Source: Planctomycetota bacterium
GTDB lineage: Bacteria; Planctomycetota; Phycisphaerae; UBA1845; Fen-1342
Length of the DNA stretch: 64,000 bases
Assembly: GCA_018814045.1 (NCBI GenBank)
Contig: JAHJAR010000288.1
Span: 62,001 to 126,000, forward strand
Direction: 5' to 3'
Numbering within the stretch: the first letter of the stretch is position 1; each line of letters starts with the position of its first letter. Under the pieces are notes generated by a model. It was not told the DNA's origin, ran no database searches, and worked only from the letters and a program-made list of their open reading frames with translations. This document shows positions 43,933 through 52,584 of the stretch, in pieces. The translations under genes were made by a program, and so were the position numbers.

Positions 43933-43960
43933 TTGGCAAGCGCCACAAAGACGCTATACT
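43933..43960 (+). promoter_or_regulatory. Promoter of the rpsL-rpsG operon
   Basis: TTGGCA (43933-43938), a 16-bp spacer and TATACT (43955-43960), the most convincing sigma-70 promoter in the window. The predicted start is near 43967, giving a leader of about 60 nt before the rpsL ATG. Confidence 0.75.
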
Positions 43961-44025
43961 ACGGGGCTCTCTGCCTGTCTGGTCGGCAGAAGGGAACGAG
44001 GGAACGTCGCGTTAGCGAGTGTATT

Positions 44026-44418
44026 ATGCCGACAATCAACCAGTTGATCCGCCGGCCACGCCGCAAGGTGCTGGCCAAGTCGAAGGTCCGTGACCTGGAA
44101 CAGTCGCCGCAACGCCGCGGTGTCTGTCTGCAAGTGAAGACGCAGACGCCCAAGAAGCCGAACTCGGCCCTCCGCAAGGTGGCGCGTGTCCGCCTGACCA
44201 ATGGGCGCGAGGTCACGGCCTACATCCCGGGCGTGGACCATAACCTACAGGAGCACTCGATCGTGCTCGTGCGGGGCGGCCGCGTGCGGGATTTGCCGGG
44301 TGTGCGTTATCACATTATCCGCGGGCGCCTCGATTGTGCCGGCGTCAGCGCCGACAAAGAGGGTAAGCCGCGCGCCCGTGGTCGCAGCAAGTACGGCGTC
44401 AAGCAGAAGAAGAAGTAG
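44026..44418 (+). CDS. rpsL: 30S ribosomal protein S12 (uS12)
   Basis: 130 residues from ATG 44026; open sequence upstream belongs to the leader. [32 protein letters not shown] (the decoding-centre loop with the streptomycin-site Lys), [32 protein letters not shown] and the Lys-rich C-terminus KYGVKQKKK are typical. S12 shapes the decoding centre of the 30S subunit. The TPKKPNS loop is wild-type, so no classical streptomycin-resistance change is seen there. rpsG follows by 23 bp. Confidence 0.98.
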   Translation: MPTINQLIRRPRRKVLAKSKVRDLEQSPQRRGVCLQVKTQTPKKPNSALRKVARVRLTNGREVTAYIPGVDHNLQEHSIVLVRGGRVRDLPGVRYHIIRGRLDCAGVSADKEGKPRARGRSKYGVKQKKK

Positions 44419-44441
44419 GCAAGGTCTCTTTCGGGTGAGAA

Positions 44442-44924
44442 ATGGCTCGTAAGCATTTTACTGCATCGGTAAAGCAGTTTCGCGGCGACCCGCGGCACAA
44501 CAACCGGTTGGCGTCGAAGTTCATCAATAACCTGATGCGGGACGGCAAGAAGTCGGTCGCCCAGCGCGTCTTTTACGAGGCCCTGGATCAGATCAGCAAG
44601 AAGATCAAGGACACGCCGGCAATCGACGTGTTCACAGCCGCGCTGGAGAACGTAAAGCCGGCGGTCGAGGTCCGGTCGCGGCGCGTCGGCGGTGCCAATT
44701 ATCAGGTCCCGATTCAGGTGAGTTCGAAGCGGCGTCAGTCGCTGGCGATTCGCTGGGTCCTAGCCGCTGTGCGATCCAAGTCGGGCCGCCCCATGGCGCG
44801 CCGGCTGGCCGACGAGTTGATGGCAGCTTTCCGCAACGAGGGCACGGCCATGACGACACGCGACAACGTGCACCGCATGGCAGATGCCAATAAGGCCTTC
44901 GCGCACTTCGCCTGGGGCCGCTAG
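44442..44924 (+). CDS. rpsG: 30S ribosomal protein S7 (uS7)
   Basis: 160 residues; S7 nucleates assembly of the 30S head on 16S rRNA and contacts tRNA at the E site. Features are [44 protein letters not shown] and [21 protein letters not shown], ending in the usual [17 protein letters not shown]. The length is standard. A strong terminator follows at once, so the usual fusA and tuf genes are not part of this transcript. Confidence 0.98.
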   Translation: MARKHFTASVKQFRGDPRHNNRLASKFINNLMRDGKKSVAQRVFYEALDQISKKIKDTPAIDVFTAALENVKPAVEVRSRRVGGANYQVPIQVSSKRRQSLAIRWVLAAVRSKSGRPMARRLADELMAAFRNEGTAMTTRDNVHRMADANKAFAHFAWGR

Positions 44925-44944
44925 CAGCGCCTGATACAAGCGTG

Positions 44945-44972
44945 CGGCCGGGCCCGCGGGTCCGGCCGTTTT
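44945..44972 (+). terminator. Rho-independent terminator of rpsL-rpsG
   Basis: CGGCCGGGCCC pairs with GGGTCCGGCCG (11 pairs including one G-U; effective loop of about 4 nt) at 44945-44968 and is followed by TTTT. Placed 20 bp after the rpsG stop. Confidence 0.88.
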
Positions 44973-45010
44973 CACGCGCCGCGCGAATTCCGTCGAGGTA
45001 ACATGCGCAC

Positions 45011-46276
45011 ATGGGCCACCTGAGCGCATTCCCGGAGGCATTGCCGGACGCCGCGGCGCCCGCGATCGAGATTGTCCACAAGCTGCGCGGCGCCGGACAC
45101 GAAGCGCTGCTGGCCGGGGGCTGTGTGCGCGATCTGCTGTTGGGTTGCCTGCCCCAGGATTATGACGTGGCCACCGATGCCCCGCCGGAGCGCGTCTGCC
45201 GCCTGTTCCGCGCGACGCGACGCGTCGGAGCGCAGTTCGGCGTCGTGCTGGTTCGCAAGCGGCGGCGCTGGATCGAGGTGGCCACGTTTCGCAGCGACGG
45301 CCCCTATCGCGATGGGCGCCGGCCGGAGCGCGTCACCTTTTGCAGCGCCCGCGAAGACGCGCTGCGGCGTGACTTCACGATCAACGGCATGTTCCTCGAC
45401 CCGCTCCAGCACACCGTGATTGACTACGTTGGTGGACGCGCGGACCTGACAGCGCGGCTGATTCGCGCGATCGGCGAGCCGGGCCGGCGATTCGGCGAGG
45501 ATCACCTGCGACTGCTGCGGGCCGTGCGGTTCGCGGCCCGCCTGGGTTTCGCGGTGGAACCGGACACGCGCGCCGCGATCCGCCAGCGTGCGGCCCGACT
45601 GCGCGACGTGGCCCCCGAGCGTGTCCGCGAGGAGTTGGAGAAGATGCTTCTGCCCGCCGGCCGAAGCCGGGCCCTGCGGCTGCTGGCCGAGTTCGAGCTC
45701 CTGCCGCACTTGTGGCCGAGAGCGGCGTGGACCGCGGAACAGATCACCGCGGCGGAGGCCCTCCTGGGCCGGTTGCCGGCGGTGGCGCCGTTCGAAGCTG
45801 CGCTGGCGGCCGTGCTCGCCCAGCGGGAAGCGGAGCCGGTCAACGACATCTGCCGCGCTTTGACCTGCTCGAACGAACAACGCGAGACGGTCGTGTGGTT
45901 GGTGCAGCACCAAGCGGACCTGGACGACGCGGCGGCGGTCCGTCTGTCCGCTCTCAAACGGCTGATGGCGCATGGGGCTTTCGACGCCCTGCGCGTGTTG
46001 ACCGCCGCACGCTTTCAGAACGTGCCAGACGGCGCGCGACGCGCCGTCGCCTTGGAGCAGCGCCTCGCCGCGATCGCGCCCGAGGCGATCAAGCCCGCCC
46101 CGTTCGTGACCGGTGACGACCTGCTGGCACGGGGTATCGAGCCGGGGCCGATCTACAAGCAAGCTCTGGATGAGGTATACACGCGTCAACTGGAGGAAAC
46201 GCTCGATTCGCGCGCGGCGGCGTTGCACGTCCTGGACGAGTTTCTCCAGAATAGCGCGGGCGGAACGGGCATCTGA
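45011..46276 (+). CDS. tRNA nucleotidyltransferase / poly(A) polymerase family (CCA-adding type)
   Basis: 421 residues. Nucleotidyltransferase domain with LLAGGCVRDLLLG, the catalytic DxD in PQDYDVATDAP, and REDALRRDFTINGMFLDP. The RNA-binding/neck part has EDHLRLLRAVRFAARLGF and PERVREELEKML. Together these place it in the class II family that includes CCA-adding enzymes and poly(A) polymerase I. No HD domain is apparent in the C-terminal helical part. I cannot separate CCA-adding from A-adding or PAP activity by reading alone. GAGGT lies 11 nt before ATG 45011; an out-of-frame ATG at 45003 intervenes. Confidence 0.88.
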   Translation: MGHLSAFPEALPDAAAPAIEIVHKLRGAGHEALLAGGCVRDLLLGCLPQDYDVATDAPPERVCRLFRATRRVGAQFGVVLVRKRRRWIEVATFRSDGPYRDGRRPERVTFCSAREDALRRDFTINGMFLDPLQHTVIDYVGGRADLTARLIRAIGEPGRRFGEDHLRLLRAVRFAARLGFAVEPDTRAAIRQRAARLRDVAPERVREELEKMLLPAGRSRALRLLAEFELLPHLWPRAAWTAEQITAAEALLGRLPAVAPFEAALAAVLAQREAEPVNDICRALTCSNEQRETVVWLVQHQADLDDAAAVRLSALKRLMAHGAFDALRVLTAARFQNVPDGARRAVALEQRLAAIAPEAIKPAPFVTGDDLLARGIEPGPIYKQALDEVYTRQLEETLDSRAAALHVLDEFLQNSAGGTGI

Positions 46277-46400
46277 CGTCTTGCGGCACGGCCTCGCGCA
46301 CGCTCACACGGCGGCTTCCGCGGAGCGTGTCGTCTCCGCCCGTCCGCCGGGGCGCGCAACTTTTGCGGGACTTTCGGCCACACAGACGGTATTCTCAGGC

Positions 46401-46625
46401 ATGTGCGACGGGGCGCGGCGGCTCGGCGATCTGAATTGCGATGATACCGTCGACAGTCGCGACGTCGCCCACTTCATCCAGGCCCTGAGCGACCGGGACA
46501 CCTAAAGGCACGATCACGACGGCGACCCCTACCCGCTCTGCGACCCGTGGTTGGCAGACCTGAACCAGGACGGCCAGGTTAACGGCTTTGACATCGACGC
46601 CTTCGTGGACCTGATCGCGGAATAG
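46401..46625 (+). pseudogene. Dockerin-like domain relic with an in-frame stop
   Basis: Read from ATG 46401, the frame gives a first dockerin-like loop (LGDLNCDDTVDSRDVAHFIQ), then TAA at 46503-46505. In the same frame it continues through DPYPLCDPWLADLN to a second loop DGQVNGFDIDAFVDLIAE and a TAG at 46623-46625. The two halves match the paired loops at the C-termini of the secreted proteins at 57719 and 61627. One nonsense change therefore splits an otherwise complete terminal domain. No signal peptide or larger protein is found upstream, so this is the tail of a decayed gene between the CCA-type enzyme and the sigma factor. The flanking DNA (46277-46400, 46626-46801) shows nothing else. 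Confidence 0.75.
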
Positions 46626-46801
46626 GGCATCCTCGCCACTTGTCTCATCCACACACTCGTGCTCACGCTCCAGGGCGCACCCAACCTGCGCGCAGCCACA
46701 CGCGTCCGACAACAAACTACACGTCCCCGTGGGGTAACCGGTTCGCGCGCGTTTAGAGTAGTGACAGACGAGCGGATGGCCGTCCCGTCGGGAGAACACG
46801 C

Positions 46802-47398
46802 GTGACCAGTGCAGCTCCAACCCTATCGGCCGCCGCGGGCAGTGCTGCGACTTCGTCGTTTGCGTTGCCCCGCGCTTTCGATCGAACTGCGCCGGCGTTG
46901 TACCGCTACTTCGTCGTGCGCACCGGCGGCGACACGCACCTGGCCGACGATCTGATGCAGCAGGTCTGGGTGCAGGCCGCCGGCAGCCGCGCGGACGTCC
47001 CGGCCAACGAGTCCGAGTTCTGGCTACGCGGCATCGCCAAAAACCTGCTGCGCAGTCACTGGCGAAAGCAAACGCGGCGGCCGGCGCACGTGCCGCTGGC
47101 CGATCCCGCCCTGGCCGCCGAGTTGGCCGAACGGCTGGTCAGCGAGGAACTGCCGCCGCTGATTCTCACGCGGCGCGAGGTACAGGAGCAGTTGTTGCTG
47201 GCGCTCACGGAGCTGCCCGCCAGCCAGCAGGAACTCATCGTAGGGCACTACTTCAACGGCCGTTCGCACGCGGATCTCGCCGCGGAATCAGGCCTGAGCG
47301 AGCGGGCCGTGGAAGGGCGGCTGTACCGTGCCCGCCAAGCCCTGCAAAGGAAGTTGCAGCATCTGGATGTGGCCGAGCGTGGCTCGGCCGGTGACTAA
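46802..47398 (+). CDS. ECF-type RNA polymerase sigma factor
   Basis: 198 residues from GTG 46802, preceded by GGGAGA. Sigma-70 region 2 (FDRTAPALYRYFVVRTGGD, ADDLMQQVWVQAAG, FWLRGIAKNLLRSHWRKQTR) and region 4 (LLLALTELPASQQELIVGHY, HADLAAESGLSERAVEGRLY, RARQALQRKLQ), with no region 3, as in ECF sigma factors. It recruits RNA polymerase to a specific regulon after an envelope signal. A 5'-located gene encodes nothing related. The downstream membrane protein starts 11 bp after its stop, so the pair is an operon. Confidence 0.93.
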   Translation: MTSAAPTLSAAAGSAATSSFALPRAFDRTAPALYRYFVVRTGGDTHLADDLMQQVWVQAAGSRADVPANESEFWLRGIAKNLLRSHWRKQTRRPAHVPLADPALAAELAERLVSEELPPLILTRREVQEQLLLALTELPASQQELIVGHYFNGRSHADLAAESGLSERAVEGRLYRARQALQRKLQHLDVAERGSAGD

Positions 47399-47408
47399 GG
47401 AGACGGCC

Positions 47409-48653
47409 ATGGCCGAACAAGACGACAGGCAGGACGTGCTGGTCCAGCGCAACCTGCGCATGATCGGCCGGCACCTGGAGCTGCCGTCCGAACCAACCGC
47501 ACGGCAGCGAGTAACCTGGAAACTCAACGCGCCGGCGGAGCAGAGCTCCAGCCGGATGACGCAGACGATCCGCCTGGATCGAGGAGTCAGACGAATGCGA
47601 CAGATACGCTTTCTAACCACCGCCGGCTCAGCCGTCGCCGCGGCGATCGTGCTGTGCGTGTTCCTTTTCGTGCCATTCAAAGCCACACGCGTCGAAGCGG
47701 CCACGATTCTCAACAGCTTCCGCGAAAGCAAGTGGAACGCTCTGACGCTAACCCTGGAGCAGGTCGGCGCCGAAGGCGCCCTGGTGAATGGCCAGATACT
47801 GCTGAGCTTCAACGAACGCGTCAGTCTCCGCGACCTGGTCGCCAACGAAGACATCGACGTCGCAGCGGTACTCGAATCGCTTTACGTCGATCTCGCGGTG
47901 AAGGGCGAAGCTGATGGCGACGAGGATCTGGCCGGGTTGGATCTCACGGTCAAATTCGGGGCGCGACCAGACAACGGGTGGGTCTTCGTCGACCTGCCAA
48001 GCCTGCCCAACAAGATCCTGGAGGAAGAGCCCTTCGCAGCCGTTGTGGTGCCCTTCCTGCGCGGCGGGCTGCTACTCGACCTGACCGACGTGCTCGCGAA
48101 GGAGCTTTGGAAAGGCGGCACGGCCAAGGTGATCACCGACGAAGTCGCTTCTCAGGCAGCGCTCCCTGAGGACGGGCAGCTAACCGTGAGTGGCGTGGTC
48201 ACTCTGGACGCGCCGCCGGCCGACAAGCAGCTCGAGGAGTTGCTCGGCAGCTTTCTGTCCGGCACAGCCTCGCGGGAGCAGATCGACGAGATCGTCGCGG
48301 CCATCTCGGAAGCCGCCGAAGACGTGTCGGTCACGGAAGTCGAAGAGGGACTGTATGTGCTTATTGCCCGCAACTTCCACTCCGGCGACGCCGCCGACCA
48401 GGAACTGGTGGCCAAGATGGAATTGGAAGTCGCCTACCGCGACGGTCACGGGATCGAGTCGGCCAACATCCATCACATCGGTGCCTATGATGGCAGCATC
48501 CGCTTCGCCTTCACCGACAACGTTGCGGATATGGTCACATCGGAGAAGGAGCGGCTGCGCGCGGCCGGCGTTCGCTATTTCGACCTCAGCGATCTCGAGG
48601 CGCTGGCCGAGTCGCTTGGTGCATCCCTCAACATGACGCACGACGAACACTGA
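47409..48653 (+). CDS. Membrane protein, probable anti-sigma partner of the ECF factor
   Basis: 414 residues from ATG 47409, preceded by AAGGAG at 6 nt. Residues 1-70 are cytoplasmic and charged, one TM helix is at about 75-95 (TTAGSAVAAAIVLCVFLFVPF), and about 315 residues lie outside the membrane. The outer part has alternating strands and helices, e.g. NERVSLRDLVANEDIDV, LDLTVKFGARPDNGWVFVDLP and GVRYFDLSDLEALAESLG. I find no zinc-binding H-x3-C-x2-C (ZAS) motif, so this is a non-canonical anti-sigma factor if it is one. The role comes from the gene pairing and topology, not from a recognised family. Confidence 0.7.
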   Translation: MAEQDDRQDVLVQRNLRMIGRHLELPSEPTARQRVTWKLNAPAEQSSSRMTQTIRLDRGVRRMRQIRFLTTAGSAVAAAIVLCVFLFVPFKATRVEAATILNSFRESKWNALTLTLEQVGAEGALVNGQILLSFNERVSLRDLVANEDIDVAAVLESLYVDLAVKGEADGDEDLAGLDLTVKFGARPDNGWVFVDLPSLPNKILEEEPFAAVVVPFLRGGLLLDLTDVLAKELWKGGTAKVITDEVASQAALPEDGQLTVSGVVTLDAPPADKQLEELLGSFLSGTASREQIDEIVAAISEAAEDVSVTEVEEGLYVLIARNFHSGDAADQELVAKMELEVAYRDGHGIESANIHHIGAYDGSIRFAFTDNVADMVTSEKERLRAAGVRYFDLSDLEALAESLGASLNMTHDEH

Positions 48654-48660
48654 TTGACCG

Positions 48661-48743
48661 TGCGCGATTCGGCGACACCGAAGAGCCGCGGGCTTCAGCC
48701 CGCGCGGCCATACGTCCGATGGACTGTCGCAAGACCACGTACG
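48661..48743. repeat. Dispersed repeat, copy B
   Basis: Second copy of the element at 39995-40080, in the intergenic region after the membrane protein gene. The central palindrome GCCGCGGGCT-TC-AGCCCGCGCGGC (48685-48708) folds as a 10-bp hairpin with a 2-nt bulge. The rest of the gap (48744-48934) shows nothing I can identify. Confidence 0.75.
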
Positions 48744-48934
48744 GTGATTTAGTTGTTGCGTCACGCCTCCGTTTGCGGGTTGGGCGGACCATGACGTCAG
48801 CCGTGAGGGACGCGAGTCGGCGGCCAGTTCGCGTCCTCCACGTCTGAAGAAGTGGGCCGCGCAACCCGCAGCCTGGAGCGTGACGAAGCGCAAGCGAGAC
48901 AGGGCCCGACCGCTGCCTCGCCGGCAATGATGCT

Positions 48935-50146
48935 CTAGGTCGCCGGGATTCCCCCCTGCAACGCAACGGCCAGGCGCTCGCATGCCAATTGCGGCGCCAC
49001 ATTGCGGTCGAGCATCATCTCCGCGACCGAGACGGCGCGGATCGACTCCTCCAGCACGCCCGCCGGAACGCGACGGGCCAGCGCCGCCACCGCAGCGGCT
49101 TGTCCCGCCATGTTGCGCAAGTGCTGCGGTGCGGCGGCCTGCGTCAGCAGGGCATCCCGGCCCAGCGCCGCCACCAGCATGAGCACCAGCTTCAAGGCGG
49201 CGCGGAAGTCATCGGTCGGGATGGTCTTGGCACCAGCTTTAGTGCCGCGCTCCGCTGGTCCATCCCCCTCTGTGGCAGCCTGGTCGTTCGCGTCCTCACC
49301 GGTGGCGAGGCTGAGCATGCGTACTGCCAACGTGTTGGCCGTCTCGACCAGGGCGCTGCCGAAGCTCGGCGGATCGCCCTGCGGTACAGCCTGCAGTGCA
49401 GCGGTAACGGCGCCCAGAGCGTCCAGCAGTCCGCAGCGCTGCCAATACAGAGCCACTCCCAAGCGTCCCCCGGCCAAGCCGGCCAGAGTGCGCGCCGTGT
49501 CAACATCCGCACCCGCCTGAACGGCGAGCTGCTCCTGCACGTAGCTCGGCGGAAGCAGGGCGAATGGTACGAGTTGACACCGCGAGCGAATCGTCTCGCG
49601 CAGTCGGCCGGCCGAGGAGGTTACCAGGATCAGGCTCGTATTGCCCGGAGGTTCTTCCAGCGTCTTGAGCAACGCGTTCTGCGCCCCCTCGTTCATTCGC
49701 TCCGCCTCACGGATCAGGAAGACCTTCGCCCGCCCCTGGCTGGGCTTCGTCGCCGCGGGCTCGATCAGAAAATGCCGAATCAGGTCCACCACCAGGAATA
49801 GCCCCTTCCCGGTCCGGATCGTGCGTTCGGGATGGAGCTTGTGCAACCCGCGGTGAATGAGATGGAAATCGGGGTGATTGTCAGAGGCGAAGAGCTGACA
49901 TGACGCGCAGGCCCCGCAGGCATCCACATCGTGCACGTCATCGTCCGCCGCCCGGGCAAACAAACCACCGCCGCCGGCGTCGGGCGCGGCGCACAGCAGC
50001 CGCGCCGCCAGGGCCCGTGCGGCCTGTTCCTTGCCCACCCCCTCCGGCCCGGCGAACAGGTACGCGTGATGCGTGCGACCACTGCGCAGGGCGCGGGTGA
50101 TGATCGATATCGCCCGCTCCTGATGCTGGATATCACTCAAACGCAC
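48935..50146 (-). CDS. holB: DNA polymerase III subunit delta-prime
   Basis: 403 residues from GTG 50146, which has AGGAGG about 9 nt upstream; TTG 50140 is a possible alternative. AAA+ clamp-loader fold: ERAISIITRALRSGRTHHAYL, P-loop GPEGVGKEQ (the usual Thr/Ser after Lys is Glu), the zinc module CGACASCQLF, VFLIREAERMNEGAQNALLKT, LEEPPGNTSLILVTS and the sensor RSRCQLV. The C-terminal half is longer than usual, with an acidic insert (GEDANDQAATEGDG). The gene overlaps the 3' end of tmk by 14 bp, a frequent tmk-holB arrangement. Confidence 0.9.
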   Translation of the reverse strand: MRLSDIQHQERAISIITRALRSGRTHHAYLFAGPEGVGKEQAARALAARLLCAAPDAGGGGLFARAADDDVHDVDACGACASCQLFASDNHPDFHLIHRGLHKLHPERTIRTGKGLFLVVDLIRHFLIEPAATKPSQGRAKVFLIREAERMNEGAQNALLKTLEEPPGNTSLILVTSSAGRLRETIRSRCQLVPFALLPPSYVQEQLAVQAGADVDTARTLAGLAGGRLGVALYWQRCGLLDALGAVTAALQAVPQGDPPSFGSALVETANTLAVRMLSLATGEDANDQAATEGDGPAERGTKAGAKTIPTDDFRAALKLVLMLVAALGRDALLTQAAAPQHLRNMAGQAAAVAALARRVPAGVLEESIRAVSVAEMMLDRNVAPQLACERLAVALQGGIPAT

Positions 50147-50819
50147 TGCGCACAACCTCCTGCAAATCGGCAAACACCACGTCCGGTTGACGCGCGGCAT
50201 CGAGCACCGCCACCGGCCGCGGATACACATCCGGCAACTCGCGGAACAGCGCCCGCACACGCCGATGAAACTCGAGCGGGCGACGCTCCATCGCATCCGG
50301 CGTGGCGCCGTCGAACATCGCGAGCTGCCCCACCGTGTGGCTGTTGCCGCGCTTGGCAACGTGCTGCGGCTTGCGACCGGTGCGCTCGAAGCCGACCTTC
50401 GGCGGCACGTCCAGGATGATCGTCAGGTCCGGCCAGGTATCGCCCACAGCCAGACGCCCCATTTCCAGCACGTGCGCGCGCGGAAAACCGGCCGCCACCT
50501 GGTAGGCACACGTTGCCGAGATGAACCGGTCGCATAGGATGGTCTGCCCGGCCGCGAGGGCGGGACGGACGATCTCGGCTACGAGTTGGGCCCGCGAAGC
50601 CATGAACAGCAGTGTCTCGCAGTGCGGGTCCATGCTCGACAGATCGTAGTCCAGCAGCACGTGTCGAATGCGATCCCCGATTTGCGTACCGCCGGGGTCC
50701 TTGGCGCGAACGCACTGCCCGCCGGCAGAGTTGACCCAGGTCTCCAGACGTGCGAGTTGTGTGCCCTTACCCGAGCCGTCGGGGCCGTCGATGACGATAA
50801 ATCTGCCGCCGAGTTTCAT
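50133..50819 (-). CDS. tmk: Thymidylate kinase
   Basis: 228 residues, phosphorylates dTMP to dTDP. P-loop DGPDGSGKGTQLARL, RHVLLDYDLSSMDPHCETLLFMASRAQ, the DRF motif (ILCDRFISATCAYQ), LTIILDVPPKVGFERTGRK and the C-terminal helical part. Features and length are those of bacterial Tmk. A dGMP/dTMP salvage or de novo role depends on context. Coupled to holB by the 14-bp overlap. Confidence 0.93.
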   Translation of the reverse strand: MKLGGRFIVIDGPDGSGKGTQLARLETWVNSAGGQCVRAKDPGGTQIGDRIRHVLLDYDLSSMDPHCETLLFMASRAQLVAEIVRPALAAGQTILCDRFISATCAYQVAAGFPRAHVLEMGRLAVGDTWPDLTIILDVPPKVGFERTGRKPQHVAKRGNSHTVGQLAMFDGATPDAMERRPLEFHRRVRALFRELPDVYPRPVAVLDAARQPDVVFADLQEVVRSAFE

Positions 50820-50968
50820 GGTGGCGACATTAGTGCAAACGGCTCAGGGCGGCAACCGGAGGGGCACGTGGCCGGGTCCAGCGGCTTGACCGGCGCGGGC
50901 CGGCACCCTACCGTCCTCGTGCGCCGTAGTGCCGGGGCACGCCAGCGGGCCTGCCAGGAGTCTTCGTC

Positions 50969-51538
50969 GTGCAGTGGCTGATTTGGTTCCTTTTCGAGTC
51001 TGCGGCCACCTTGGCGGGCGCGCTAGGCTTGGTCTGCTTCTGGCTGCTGGTACACTGGCGGCGCAGCGGGCGGCCCCGCCCGCTGCAAACCGGACTGGCC
51101 GTCGGAGTGCTTCTGCTGATCATCCAGGGCTTAGTCGTGACCCGGCGCGAGCGGGCCGGGGAGATCCTGGACCGCATCGAGACCGACTTGGTCGCCGGCC
51201 GAACCGCTGCGCTGGACGCCGCCCTGGTGCCCGGTTTTCAGGCCGGGCGGATGAACCGCGCCGCCTTTCTTTCGTATGTGGAGCGGCAGTTGCAGGCCGT
51301 GGATATCGAGCTCATCCGGCGCACCTCATTGCACGTGGCCGATTCACGCGCGGATATGTTCATGGTCGATACCGCCTACCAGGCCGATGTCGCCATGGAC
51401 ATGTTCACGGGACTGGTGCGCTCGCAATGGACGATCACCTTTGCGCAGACCGGCACCGATTGGCAAATCAGCGCCATCGCCCCGCCCCGCATCGAGCGCA
51501 TCCAGTATCCCGACTGGCAAAGCGTTTTCCAACCCTGA
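50969..51538 (+). CDS. Two-TM membrane protein of unknown function
   Basis: 189 residues from GTG 50969, with AGGAG 8 nt upstream. Two TM helices at about 1-28 and 40-60 (TGLAVGVLLLIIQGLVV) form a hairpin. About 125 soluble residues follow with helix-strand alternation (AAFLSYVERQLQAVDIELI, FMVDTAYQADVAMDMF, QWTITFAQTGTDWQISAIAP), which looks like an NTF2-like fold. I do not recognise a named family. It is divergent from tmk and convergent with the homocysteine methyltransferase gene. Confidence 0.7.
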   Translation: MQWLIWFLFESAATLAGALGLVCFWLLVHWRRSGRPRPLQTGLAVGVLLLIIQGLVVTRRERAGEILDRIETDLVAGRTAALDAALVPGFQAGRMNRAAFLSYVERQLQAVDIELIRRTSLHVADSRADMFMVDTAYQADVAMDMFTGLVRSQWTITFAQTGTDWQISAIAPPRIERIQYPDWQSVFQP

Positions 51539-51563
51539 CCAGCGCGGGCACGACGCGCCACGC

Positions 51564-52469
51564 TCAGCGCCCCACACGCAGCGCCGCGCGCACGGCGCGG
51601 ATATGCGCCGGCGTCGTGCCGCAACAGCCGCCGACCAGCTCGGCTCCCAGATCGACCCAAGCCCGCGCGTACGCGGCGTATTCCGCCGGCGAACGCGCTT
51701 CGCTGTAGTTCCACCCGCGAATCGGGACCGCGTTGTTGATGTGGGCGTAAGCCGACACCGGGCGACTCGTGGCCTGCCGCAGACGCGGCAAAATCGCCGT
51801 CAGACCACGCGGCGGGATGCAGTTCAAGCCCAACGCCAGCGGGGCAAACTGCTCCACCGCCGCTACGGCGTCTTCGAGCCGCTCGCCGCTGAGCAGATCA
51901 CCACCTTCCTGCACAACGAAAGAAACCGCCAGCGGCAAGTGGCGCTCAGCCGCGGCGCGGGCGGCGGCGCGGGCCTCACGCACCGTACTCATCGTTTCGA
52001 TCCACACCAGGTCCGGAGCGGCTTCGTGCAACCACGCCATCATCCGCGCGTGCTCGTCGGCCAGCACCGCTTCCGGCGGGACCAACTCGGGGCAGTAACA
52101 GTCCTCCACCGGGGCCACACTCGCCGCAACCAGCGGCCGGACGCCACTGAGAGCCGTTGACGTGGCGCGGCGTGCCAGCGCGACGGCCCGCTGGTTCAGT
52201 ATTGCTCCGTCACGTTCGCAGCCGGCAGCGCGCAGTGTGCGCTGGTTCGTGCGAAACGTGTTGGCGACGATGATCTCGGCTCCGGCCGCGATGTACTCGC
52301 GATGGACCGCTTCAACCACGTCGGGATGCGTGGTCAGGGCGGCGGCCGCCCAGAGCGGCGGGCTGGCCGGGACTCCACGCCGTTCGAGCTCGGTCCCCGT
52401 CGCGCCGTCGAGCACCATTCGTCCGCGTTCAAGACGCGGCCGCAGCGCCTCGCCTTGGTCCGACACCAC
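51564..52469 (-). CDS. Homocysteine S-methyltransferase family protein
   Basis: 301 residues from GTG 52469 or 52466, with GGAGGA upstream. TIM-barrel methyltransferase: LDGATGTELERRG, IIVANTFRTNQRTL, IETMSTVREARAA, and the zinc-binding Cys residues in GLNCIPPRG and ELVGGCCGTTPAHIRAV. It probably methylates homocysteine from S-methylmethionine or a similar donor to make methionine. The domain is the stand-alone MmuM type, without cobalamin modules. It is divergent from pyrC; a -10-like ATTATA/TATAAT (52514-52519) lies in the shared 115-bp region. Confidence 0.9.
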   Translation of the reverse strand: MVSDQGEALRPRLERGRMVLDGATGTELERRGVPASPPLWAAAALTTHPDVVEAVHREYIAAGAEIIVANTFRTNQRTLRAAGCERDGAILNQRAVALARRATSTALSGVRPLVAASVAPVEDCYCPELVPPEAVLADEHARMMAWLHEAAPDLVWIETMSTVREARAAARAAAERHLPLAVSFVVQEGGDLLSGERLEDAVAAVEQFAPLALGLNCIPPRGLTAILPRLRQATSRPVSAYAHINNAVPIRGWNYSEARSPAEYAAYARAWVDLGAELVGGCCGTTPAHIRAVRAALRVGR

Positions 52470-52584
52470 CCGATCTCCTCCAGAGCCACCTGCACGAAAG
52501 CGGCTGAGCGAGTATTATACGGCCGCGTTTGGTAGCCGTAGCTCCGGGCGCCAGCGGCGCCGCGTTGCACAGCGAGTCACAGCC

